From assembly GCF_024713945.1 (NCBI RefSeq), contig NC_134683.1, forward strand, positions 1,168,501-1,232,500: DNA of 64,000 bases, in the 5' to 3' direction. The notes under the pieces were generated by a model that made no database searches, had not been told where the DNA came from, and saw nothing but the letters and a program-made list of their open reading frames with translations. Below are positions 48,139 through 59,600 of this stretch, piece by piece (the first letter of the stretch is position 1; the number at the start of each line of letters is the position of its first letter). A program made the position numbers and the translations under genes. The stretch is from Dermatophagoides farinae (Eukaryota; Arthropoda; Arachnida; Sarcoptiformes; Pyroglyphidae).

Positions 48139-51100
48139 AAACAATCAATTATTGGCCATTTTTGGACATTTGAAATTTCGAATCAAAATAAATACATAAG
48201 ATACATGTATATTGCTTTGGAAATGATGTGCAGTAAAATTTTCATTTCGGTTATTATTTTTGCCGGTCATCATTATGGTACGAATTTTTTTTTATGATTC
48301 ATAATATGGCTCATATGGGAAATCGAAAGATATCATTTTTTTATTTGTTGTTGTTTTGTTGTTGTTGTTGTTGTTGTTTCTGGAATAAATAGAAGAAACA
48401 GAATTTTTCTTATTCTTCTTTTTTTTGATTTCCCAATTCTTGGTAAAAGTTAAAAATTGAATTGCAGAATTTTTTTTTCATCTTCGTTCTTCGTTGAATA
48501 TGACAAAAATAAGCCAGAATAAATTCTTGAATTATTGAATTCTTTGCAACAGAACAAGAGAAAGAATATTATTTTCAATTTAATATTCTTATATATTCGA
48601 ATACTAATTCAAAATGGACCATTCGCATATAGAATAGTTTTCAATAGAAAGAGAAAATAAGATTCTTATTTCATAATAACTAGAAAAAAAAGTAGAAATT
48701 CTTAAATTCTGTTTGCCTTTTTTTTCCACCACCATCATCATAAGAATAGAGGCTTTATTCTTTCTCTCTCTCTCGTTCGTTTGCTCGCTATTTCAACACA
48801 TGAGATGCTTAAATAAAGTATATGACACTGATTATGTTGATGTTGATTGAATTTGCTTTTTTTTCATTTCATTTCATTTCATTTTATGATGAAACGTCAT
48901 TTTTTTTTTTTTTTTTTGGTTGTTCCAAACAGCATACATGGAGAGAAAATGATGATGAAAAAAATAAAGAGAGAGAATTATGAATCAGTGAACCAAAAAA
49001 AACTATGGACCGACACACACACAGAAAAAAAGGTAAGCATTTTTTTTTATTCGTCGAAACTAATAAATCTGCGTCCGGGTGTGTGTGCAGCCAATGGCAA
49101 GAAAAAAAAAAGAAAAAGAAAAAGAAAAGATTAACCTCGTACCACAGACACACACAATGTCTTTTTATATTAAAAATGTTCATATTACAAAGTTCTTCGG
49201 GTGATATTATTGAATTTTGTTCTATATTTCCCGTGATTTTCATTGTGTGTGTGTGTGTTGTGTGTGTTCGGGACCATTCATCGTTGATGATTCATTGGCC
49301 GTCGTTTTAGTTGAGCAAAGAGAAAAAAAAATCGATTATGATTCAATGATGATACTAATGGCATCATTGTTATATAGGTGATATATATCTGAAAATTGAA
49401 CCATAGAATGTTTGGAACCAATTTTTTTTTCTTTTTTTTTTTTGGACCAAAACAACTACTACCATCATCATCATCATCATTATGGAATTTGAATTGTCCT
49501 CACTAAAACATCTTTTCTTGTCGCTGTTGTTGTTGTTGTTTGAACAAATACCGATGCTATTAATCTTCTTTTTCTTTTCATTTTAAGTTCAATTTAAACT
49601 TTTGTTATCGACAAAAAAAAACAAAATACAAACATTTTTCGTCGTGAAACATGCTGTTTTTTTTCCTCTTCTTCTTCTTCTCACTCACTCACACAACATA
49701 TATAAGAATTGAAATTGGAAACAGACAAAAAAAAATAAAAAGATTCTCAAACAAGGTCTCCACGGAGAGCAATACTGAACGTGAACACGGCAGTGGAAAA
49801 ACAAAAAAAAAATTTCCGCTTGAATAGACTGAAGAAATATTGACTGGTGTTTATTCTCGCTCTCTCTCTCTCCCATTCTTCATCATCAGCCATTATTTCA
49901 TTATTCTTTGGTGAAGAATCGAACAAAAATCAATATATATTAATAATAATAATAACGAAAATAAAAAGAGATTTGCACATTCATAACAAAAAGGTTAGCG
50001 TTCACTTTGTATATATATACAAATAAATAAATAGGCAACTATTTATACAAAACAAAACAAAACAGGCATATATAGTTTTTTTTTTTTTGATTTGATTATC
50101 ATGAACAACTTATCAGATACAAACAAACAAACAAACAAACAAAAAAGGATCAGATAGATAGAGAGAGAAAAAACTTGATTTTCACATTTTATATGCCAGA
50201 TTTTCTTCTGGTTTGAATGTTTGATCATCATGATGATCAATTGATGAAAAATGAAGAATGATCGTTTTCGTTTGATAATAGAGACCAGATTTAAAAAAAA
50301 CATGTAATGATCACATGTTCATCTTCAATGTATGTATACGAAACGAATGATTTTGTTTTCCACAGAAAAAAAAACTTGATTTTTTCTTTTCTTGTCTTTT
50401 TAAAAAAAAAAATCATGTACTACAGAAAGACAGACAGACAGATAGATTGATTGTGATCATCGTCTGCATCGATGAAATGAATGATGTCAAGATTGTTGAC
50501 TTTTCATGATGAAAACACTTAACACAGACACACACGCATACATGAAAACAAAGAATCCCACCATTATCATCTCTCTGAAGAATGTACGAAATACGAAAAT
50601 TCTTTGAAACAACAGCAACAACAACAAATCATCAAGACTGAGCGAAAGAAGAAGAAACAAAAAAAAAATCCAAATTATGTGCCCCCAGAAATAAATATTG
50701 ATTGATTCAAATAGTTGATAGTTTGAAATCTAATCAAAAAAAAAAATTATCGACAAACAATTATCAATATCTTATCAAACAACAACTGTGTGCATTTGTG
50801 TTTGGAAAGTCGAATTTTTGAATTATAATAAAAATTTCGATGTACAAAAAAAAGCCTGTTCTTGTAATCATCATCGTCTACTTTGTACGAAAAAGTAGGA
50901 CAAAAATTTTCGTTGAAAAATATTTCATCGATTGAAAAATTCCAAATATATATAGAGTGAAAATTGTAAAATTTAACAAAACCAAAAAAAAAAAAAGTTT
51001 CAAATTTCATCGATATTTTTGTTTTCTAGTATCCGTGAATTGAATACATTCGCCATTTATAATATACAACTTTATTACACCAAACACCAAAAAAAATAAA

Positions 51101-51829
51101 AAAAGTTTGATGAAAAGTTTACATTCGAAAAAGTTGTTCCAGCAGAAAAAAAAGATAAATAAACGATTCAATTCCGTTTTGCTGTTGTGGTTTTTTTTTC
51201 TCATTATACACAAACAAAATAATAATATTACCTCACGCACACACACACCAAAGTTTTTTCTTTCTTTCGTTCATTTCCATATTTCATCATTATATACGAA
51301 GAAAAAAAGTGTAAAAAAAACTTGACTACGACGCCTTGTAAACACGACCAAGTTTTTTTTTTCGTTGTTGTTGTTGTTGTTGTTGTTGTTCGTTCAATAT
51401 TGAAACATAACAACAACAACAACAAGAAAATTGAATATTCCATGTGTGTGTGTAACGTAATATCAAGAATTTAGATTCGTTACATTCGCTAAAAAGAATT
51501 TACCGTTGAAAATTTTATAACCGAAAAAAAATGGTGGTGTTTTATGGTGAAATGTAATGAAATCTGTGTGTGTGCGCGTGATGATTTGATTCTTTTGGTG
51601 ATTTTTCATTTGTTATCTTTCACAAAGGGGAAAAGAATCAGAATTTTTTTTTTGCACATCAATTGATTCTGATGAATGAGAAAAAAAACTGAAAAAAAAT
51701 TCCAATGATTATTCCGCATTGTTTATTCTGGTTGACAAATATAAACGAATTGGTTGCCAAAAAAAAAAAAAAAAAACTAGAGAAACGTAAACATAAACAA
51801 AACAGACAACGCAAACACAGACCAACAAA
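48139..51829. other. Intergenic region, repeat-rich
   Basis: 3' UTR of the M1 gene with AATAAA at 48187, then GTT, GA, TG and GAT repeats, T/A runs (48900-48919, 51757-51776) and the promoter side of the transporter. Nothing else supported. Confidence 0.55.
48187..48192 (+). promoter_or_regulatory. Polyadenylation signal of the M1-like gene
   Basis: AATAAA 49 nt after the stop codon. Confidence 0.55.
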
Positions 51830-54800
51830 ATGCCATTATTACAAACACGATCATCATCTGATTTGATTAATAATGACATCTATTATAATGATCAACAATT
51901 TCTTATCAATGGTAATTTTAATGTTACCACCAATAGCAATGAACAACAACACCATAGACGACAGCAATCATCATCATTGCAGAATCAATCATCATCATCA
52001 TCATGGTTGTTTGCACAATTGGATCGAAAAACATTGTCAATTATCTATACAGTTCTATTATATTATTCATTTATTGCTGTGGTAAGTTTTTTTTTTGTTT
52101 TATTCTGTTCCACTACCTTGTTTTCACTCTTTTTTTTTCATATATATTTTTCTCGTAATTAAATCAATTATATCATATACACATCATAGAATTCAATAGA
52201 ATAACAAAAAAAAAGTTTCAAATAACACCAGGAAATGTTCCAAAAAAATAACTGATGATTGATGATTTAAAACCAATCATCATTATGGCATGATTAAGCA
52301 AAAATTGTTATGTTTTTTTTTGGATGGGCCGTTAATTGCATTCATCATCCGATTATAATGGAAATCCTTGGTGAATTGCAATTTGTTTGTTTGTTTGTTT
52401 TCATCCAGTTATCTAGTTTTGAATAATTTTGGAACTATTTTCGAAAAAAAGATACCAATTCTTCTTCTTCTTTTTGTTTTTATTTTTTTCGCCTTTTGGC
52501 CAAAAAATTTTTCATTTCAATTCCATTACGAATTTTTTCAAAGTTTTTGTTTTTTGTTTTCATAAAAAATTTAAAACAAATCCCCATTTCTGTTTTTGTT
52601 TGTTTTCCGAATCCAAATATCAAGTATTACGGTTGAAATTCTCATGACACATGCAATGGGGTCCATATTGCCTGCAAAAAAGGTGAAAAAAAAAATTTTT
52701 TTTTCATCATACAAAAATCATACTTGAATGGGAAGTGTGTGTGTGTGTGTGCAATGATAATAATGACTTTCAACAAAAACAGAGAAAAAAATAACCTTGA
52801 TAAACTGGCATTAAACAAAACAAAAAAAAAATTCTGATATCCAAAACAGAATAAATGGGCCAAACATCCCTAGAGATGTGGATGATGATGATAATGGCAT
52901 CACACGCACATCTGAAACTAAAAAAAATGGAAAAAATAGAAAAAATGGAAAATTGTAATGAATAATCATGCAGTGCAAAACTAAACAAACGAAAAAAAAC
53001 CATAGACACACACACACACACAGAGTGAAAGAGAGACGATAATGATGATGGCACAAAAAAAAAGAATTTTTTTCAAAATATACAAACATTATCAAGATGA
53101 AATGAAAATTTCGAGGTTTTATGGACCATATATTAATGTGTGTGATGATGGTGGTGGTGGTGGTGGTGGTGGTAGTTATCCGATTAAATCAAGCTTGTCA
53201 TAATTTTTTTCCATTCATTCATTCATTCTGTGTCGGTTAATTTTAATTCCATCATATCATAAAATGGCGTGCGGTCCAGTCATTTTTTTTTTGGGTTTTT
53301 TTTTCAAAAGTTTTTTTTTCATTTTTTTTTCTTTGAAAAGTTTTCGAACCAGAAAAAAAAATTGAAAAACGAAAAAAAATACTAAAATGTCAACACCATT
53401 TGTTATGATAATGATAATCCTGAAAAGAGCTGATTATTCATATACATATAATGATGACAAAAAAAAGTGGAGAAAAATCAAACAAACAAACAACCAAAAA
53501 AAAAAATTGAATGAATGAAAATTCCAAATTCTAGAAATTCTTTACAGGCAATGAGAAGCCGAAAAAAATGGCAGATATGTGTGTGTGTGTGTGTCATAAT
53601 AATCCAAATATTGTCTCTCTCTCATGTGTGTGTGTGTGTGTTTAGTGATCAAAACCAAATTTCCATATTTTTCAGTGATACAATCATCAACATATATAAA
53701 CACATATGACATTCATGCACGATATGCAATAATAATGATGATGATGAATAATAACACTATAAATTTTTTTTTTCGTTTTATTTTTCTTTTTTTTTGTTCG
53801 TAAATTTATTCGTAAACAAACATCTAAAACATTCATCTTCATATATTATTATTATTATAGGGATTGTGTGCATCCATATTTAATCCAACATTATTACAAT
53901 TAAGTCATGTATTCCATACGGATTTACAAACAGTTTCGGTTATATTTCCATTACGTGCAATTGGCTGTGTGGTTGGCACATTGACCAGTAAGTGTGTTTT
54001 GTTGTTTTGGATTTCTTTTCAAATTGATTTATCAATGATTAATCGATTTATTTGATATTCTAATTGGTCATAATTTAGATGGACTTTTGAATTCATATTT
54101 TAATCGTCAAATATTATTGGTCATTTTTCTAATACTTAAAGCATTGACCACATTTCTTGTACCACATTGGACTGAATTGAAACAATTTTATGTGAATGCA
54201 TTTTTCAATGGATTTTTTACCGCTGCTGTTGTTGTTATGGTCAATGTTTGGATCAATGAAATGTGGTCATGGTCATCAAGAAAATCTTATCGCCAGAATA
54301 ATCATGTTGATGATGATGATGGTGAAAGAAGAAATAACGATGATGATGATAATGAAAAATCACGTACAATAATATGGGCAAATGTTACAATGCAAGCATT
54401 ACATTTTTTCTTTGGTTTTGGCACCATACTTGGTCCATTGATTGCTGAACCATTTTTATTAAATCCATTCAATGGTTTTGATGATCATTTTGTTGCCAAT
54501 AATCTTGTATGGCCATATACAATATCGGCAATATTGGCATTATCATCAGCTGCAACTATATTTATCATGTTCATTCTCATACCATATGATCAATCATTGT
54601 CGAAAAAAAATCAAAAATCCAATCAATTCAATCAAAACTTGTTGCATGAACAAGAAACTGATGATCAACAACAATTACAACAACAACGTAATGAACGTTT
54701 ATTTCGTTATTCTGTCGTTACATTGGCCGCATTATTTTTAGCAATGTATTCATTTTCTGAATCAACTTATCTACAATTTTCAGCATCATTTTGTTCAAAA

Positions 54801-55322
54801 ATTAAACTTAAATTAACACAATCACAATCGGCATTAGTATCATCATCATTGGCCATTTCATTCACAGCATTTCGTGGTGTCAGTGCATTTGTTGCATTGA
54901 AATTAACACCAATCAAAATGATTATTATCGATTTCATTACAATTACAATTGGCAATCTTTTTGTATATTTTTTAGCCGACACAAAAATCATTGGCCTCAT
55001 TGTTGGTTACATATTATTGGGTGCCGGTTTTAGTTCCGTTGTGCCTAGCCTGTTTCCATTATTAGAACAACGTGGCTACACTGTTACCAATTGGATTGGT
55101 TCTATAATCACATTTTCAGGCGGTGTTGCACAAGTACTAGCACCATTTGTTATTGGCATTTGGATTGATCATATACCTTATATATTGGTTTATTTTACAT
55201 TTTTAAGCATTATAACAGCAACATTAATGTTTATGATTATGTTTTTATTGATGAAATTTGATCAAAAACAACGACAACAACAACAACAAAACCAGCAGCA
55301 GCAACAACACCAGCAGCAATAA
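51830..55322 (+). CDS. MFSD4/SLC60-type major facilitator transporter
   Basis: Three exons: 51830-52081, 53861-53987 and 54079-55322, joined in phases 0 and 1, giving 540 residues. The first intron is 1779 nt of simple sequence; the second is 91 nt. All junctions are GT-AG, with GTAAGT donors. Residues 1-60 are a Ser/Asn/Gln-rich cytosolic N-terminus, followed by about twelve helices. The first-helix and loop region (GLCASIFNPTLLQLSHVF, then PLRAIGCVVGTLTNGLL) and the later MQALHFFFGFGTILGPLIA match the MFSD4 / Na+-dependent glucose transporter 1 pattern of the SLC60 family. An Asp/Arg-rich insert lies before MQALHF, a charged Asn/Gln loop joins the two halves, and the C-terminus is poly-Gln. 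Likely plasma-membrane sugar or small-solute transport; substrate not determinable. Confidence 0.85.
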
Positions 55323-55828
55323 TAATCTGATGATTGAATAATCAAATGTTTATAACCGATAAAAAAAACAATAACAATGAATATGTGTGTGTGTGTGTGT
55401 GTAATCAAAATATTTACCGAAATATTACGGTGAAGCAGAAAAAAAAACAAAACAAAACAAAAAAAAATTTCCATGACAACCCAAACAACTGGATTATCAA
55501 AGACTAAAAAAAAATCCATAAAACTATTTCGATATCGCCAACAACACCATATTTCCAAGCATGGTAACCACACATTTTTTTTTTTTTTTTTTGATTGAAA
55601 TTAATCATCATTATCATCATGTTTTTCTTTCTCTTTTGCTCTCTTTTTTTTTGATATATACACATCTCATTTTGTTTTTTTTTATCAATCATATGCCCGT
55701 TTGTTGTCAAATGACGTCTTGATGTTTTTTTCTTTCTTTCATTCATCATTTCATTATTATTGTCACTAAAAAATTGTAATTCAAGACATTCGTTTGTTTA
55801 CCACTAAATAAAATCCGAAAATAAAACA
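55323..55828. other. Gap between transporter and small membrane protein gene
   Basis: AT-rich with TG and T-run repeats; no AATAAA close to the transporter stop and no coding sequence. Confidence 0.5.
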
Positions 55829-56149
55829 ATGTCAATGCAAGTAACCGATACGCTTTCATATATTCAAACATCAAACACCAGGATAAATCTTCAAGGATTT
55901 GGACCAAATTTATTGGAACAACAGCAGCAATCATCAACAAGAACCGAACAGCAACAACAACAACAACAACAATATTCATCATCATCATCAAATTATGTAC
56001 AACATTTACAAACGGAAAATTTTTTTCAACGTATGACTAAAAATGAAAAACGTCTATCAATATTGGTGGGCGTTTTTGCCATATTAACCATCATTTTTCT
56101 AATAACAACCATAATATTTGCAAGTAAATATTCTCATTGTAAAAAATGA
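55829..56149 (+). CDS. 106-residue single-pass membrane protein
   Basis: Intronless small gene. The N-terminal 70 residues are polar and Gln/Ser-rich (two Gln runs). A basic stretch, RMTKNEKR, precedes one hydrophobic helix at about 76-98, and only SKYSHCKK follows. By the positive-inside rule this is a type II or tail-anchored protein facing the cytosol. AATAAA at 56218, 69 nt after the stop, supports a complete gene. The layout also resembles the N-terminal anchor of M13 (neprilysin) peptidases; a weak GTAAAT inside the last codons could be a donor, but no downstream M13 exons exist on this strand in the window. Function unknown. Confidence 0.6.
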   Translation: MSMQVTDTLSYIQTSNTRINLQGFGPNLLEQQQQSSTRTEQQQQQQQQYSSSSSNYVQHLQTENFFQRMTKNEKRLSILVGVFAILTIIFLITTIIFASKYSHCKK

Positions 56150-56217
56150 TTGAATAATTAGTTTGACATACATACTTTTTTATTCTTTATTATAATCATA
56201 ATAATATTTTCAACTGA

Positions 56218-56223
56218 AATAAA
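56218..56223 (+). promoter_or_regulatory. Polyadenylation signal of the 106-residue protein gene
   Basis: AATAAA 69 nt after the stop codon. Confidence 0.5.
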
Positions 56224-56652
56224 ATTTTTTTTTTTGGTCAAAATCAATCAATCAATCAATTAATCGATAACAGAAAAAAATAATAATAACACAAACAAAT
56301 ACCACACACATAAAGAGAGAAAAAAAATAGGGCGACTTTGGGAATCGTCGGGATAATTAAGTTAATTTTTGTTTCAGCGGAAAAGTTTGTTTGTTTTACC
56401 TTTTTGAATATTTGAAAAGGTAAATGATGGTGATGATACAGACAAAAAACAATTCAGGTAATCGAAAAATTGTGTATGTGGGAGCAAATGTGAGTGAGTG
56501 AGATGTGTGTGTGTGTGTGTGTGCGATACAAACTTATATAAGTCGTCATTATTCTGGAAAATCAATGTGGAAATCTAAGGCATTTTGGGTTGGTTAGGTT
56601 GGTTAGGGTGATTTTTTCATATATATCAATGGTGAATGTTTTTTTTATTGTT
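56224..56652. other. Gap between converging genes
   Basis: Contains TG repeats, the NWD-type gene's poly(A) signal and a short GGTTGGTTAGGTTGGTTAGGG stretch near 56589-56609. No gene. Confidence 0.5.
56644..56649 (-). promoter_or_regulatory. Polyadenylation signal of the NACHT-WD40 gene
   Basis: AATAAA on the minus strand, 3 nt after the proposed stop codon; this supports 56653 as the gene end. Confidence 0.5.
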
Positions 56653-59600
56653 TTAAATCAGTCGACAAATTGAGGAATCTTTTACCATATTGATTATATC
56701 AGCTGATGTACCGTTACCACCAGTACCAAGATTTGGTTTCATCATCAACATTGAATCCATATCATCATCGGTTTTATCCTGTGAACCAGTTCTTGATCCT
56801 AATTCCTATTCTTGTCGTAGTCGTTGTCGTAGTTGCCGCTATCGTTGATGATGATGATGATGATGTAGTAGTAGTAGTAGATGATCGATCAGTACCGATT
56901 ATTGGAAAGATTTTCGTCTTAGAACCGGGTATTAATTTTTTACCAATACCACCATTAACCTGTTGTGATAAACTTTTGTTTGTTTTTCCAACAAAAATTA
57001 ATGAAAAAAAAATTTTTTTTTTCGTGAAAAAAATTCTAAAATCAAACATACCCAGAATCCTGTACAGATCCTTGTCCGGAACCAGAAACACCAGTTTTGC
57101 CAGTAAATTCAGGAAAACATGCAAACATACTTTGTTGCTTTTTCAACATTTTATGTTTTGGTCCAATATTACGCAATTTAGATATCATTCTTGATCTGGT
57201 TGTTGAACCACTACCAACACGATCAAATGTTTTATTTGAATCTAGATCCTGATGATGTCCTGTCCATAATTGTTCACGTGATCCAAATGGTGATGCTAAA
57301 CTTGATGCAATACCACCACCGCCTATACCTGCTGCACCAATTTTTCGAAAATCATCAACACTTTGTCCACGATGTAACATATGTTCAAAATAGAATGAAT
57401 CAAATGATTGTTCACGTTTTAAAGTTCGAGCTGCTAAAACTGAAACATTCGATCGTGATGATGGTCCAATTAGACCGCGTAACCAAGCCGAAGATTTTTC
57501 TTCAGCTGCTGCTGCTGATGATGATGATGATACTGGTGTACCAACCGAAGGTAATTCAACATTGATATGTTGTGATGAATTATTATGATGTTTAATAATA
57601 GGTAAAATATGTGAACTTGGTCCAAGCCATACAGCCAGATAAGTAACGGTTAATGATGAATAAACATGAGAAATATTATGATGAACATCCAACATTGATA
57701 ATCGAACACCATTATCACGAATATCCCATAATTGTAATGTATTATCTTCAGAATATGATAAAGCTCTTGATGCATCCGGTGTTAATATAACACCTAAAAT
57801 ATTTGCATTATGACCCATCAATGTAAATAGATCGGTACCAGTATTCATATCCCAAACAATTAGATTACAATCCTGTGCACCGGATACGACAAGCATTTCA
57901 TCTAATGCTGCCGTTGCTACACATGATATTGCTTCTTCATGACCAACAAGTACTTGTGTTAATTTTCCCGTCGATGTTTCCCAAACTTTTAATGACATAT
58001 CCTGTGATCCAGTGATTAATGTTTTACCTGAATGTGTACAAGTAAAACATGTAATAGTATCACTATGTGATACACTTTTTTCCATTTCAGGCTCAAATAT
58101 ATGCCAATATTTAAGGCTTTTATAATAAAATAAAAATAAAAATAGATAGATAGATAGATATGCCAGTTAATAATAATAAATCAAATGATGATGATGATTT
58201 GAAAACATTCAAATACATTATTATTATTATCATCAAATTCAAACGACTTACCAATTGTCAATTTTGCCACCAATAGCAAAACACGTTCCACCATGTACAA
58301 ATAATCCATTTATAGGTTTATGTTGAATTATTTTAATCTGTATACCATTATCCACTTGCCATAATCGGATTATATTCTGCACATCAGCCGATAATGCACG
58401 TTTATTATCCGATAATATTCGAATAGTAGCCAATGCATTAGGTATATGTTCACCAAATTTCGATAAATACATTGATAATGTCAATGACCATGAACGTATT
58501 TGTCCATCTTCACCACCGGCAATAATAAATTGACTATTTGGTGAAATATCCACACATGTTATTGGTGCTGAACTTTCATCCAATGTTGTATGTGTTTCGG
58601 CAGTTGCACTGAACCATATTTTTACTAAACAATCACGACCACCGGTTACAATGTATTGACCATCTCTAGCTACTGAAACACAGGTAATTGGTTCACGATG
58701 ATTATCGATCGTTGAAACGGAAACTTTTTTTCTAAATGATCCATGTGTCGATGATGATGATGATGATGTTTTATGTTTACGACGATCAGATGATGAACGA
58801 GAATTTCGGCCACTACCACTACCACCACCACCACCACTAATGCTTCCAGATTCTTTAGAATCTTTACCCGTATCTTTTCCAGATGAATTATCCATAAATG
58901 GATCATTCAATGAAGACATTAAACCAGTTGTCGAACTGATAGCCATCGATTCAACAATATTTATTTCATGTATTGATCGATCCAGACCTTCTACAGCTAA
59001 TGGTGATGGTGTATGATCTACACGACGAACTGGATAAAAATTCCAGATAATTATCTTATTACCACCACTAGTGAATAGAAAATGATCATCTTTTTGTGGT
59101 AAAATCGATGTAATCATTTCACTATGACCATTCAATGTTTGTAGCTGCCGTGATGAATGTATATCGAATAAAAGTAAACGGCCATCAGCATAGCCAACAA
59201 CACAACGACAATTATCTTCAGCAAAACGTACATAGCTAACAACAGCCGTTGTAGCCATATTCGATGATGATGGCTGCAATGTATGAACACCAGTACCAGT
59301 GGTTAAAGCTCTTATTTGTAAGCTATTATCATCCAATGATAATAATAAAAATGTTGAATCCAATGAAATATCCATATGTAATACGGGACGCATTAATAAT
59401 ATTTCATTCAATATACAGAATGAATCCAGACTCCAAACAACAACTGTACGATCAGTTGAACCGGAAACAAGTACATCATCACCGGTATTTATACCAATAC
59501 AGGTAACCATCGATTTATGATGTTCTAATCTTGTGATTAATGTACCGTTATGAAGATTTACTGCACAAATAGCACCATTTTCCGATCCACTAATCACTAA

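Noticed and set aside
56589-56609. GGTTGGTTAGGTTGGTTAGGG, similar to the arthropod telomere repeat TTAGG
   Set aside because: Only two imperfect units inside a gene-flanking region; not an interstitial telomere array.
56706-57194. Plus-strand open frame opposite the end of the NACHT-WD40 gene
   Set aside because: It is the antisense shadow of coding and repeat sequence of the minus-strand gene.
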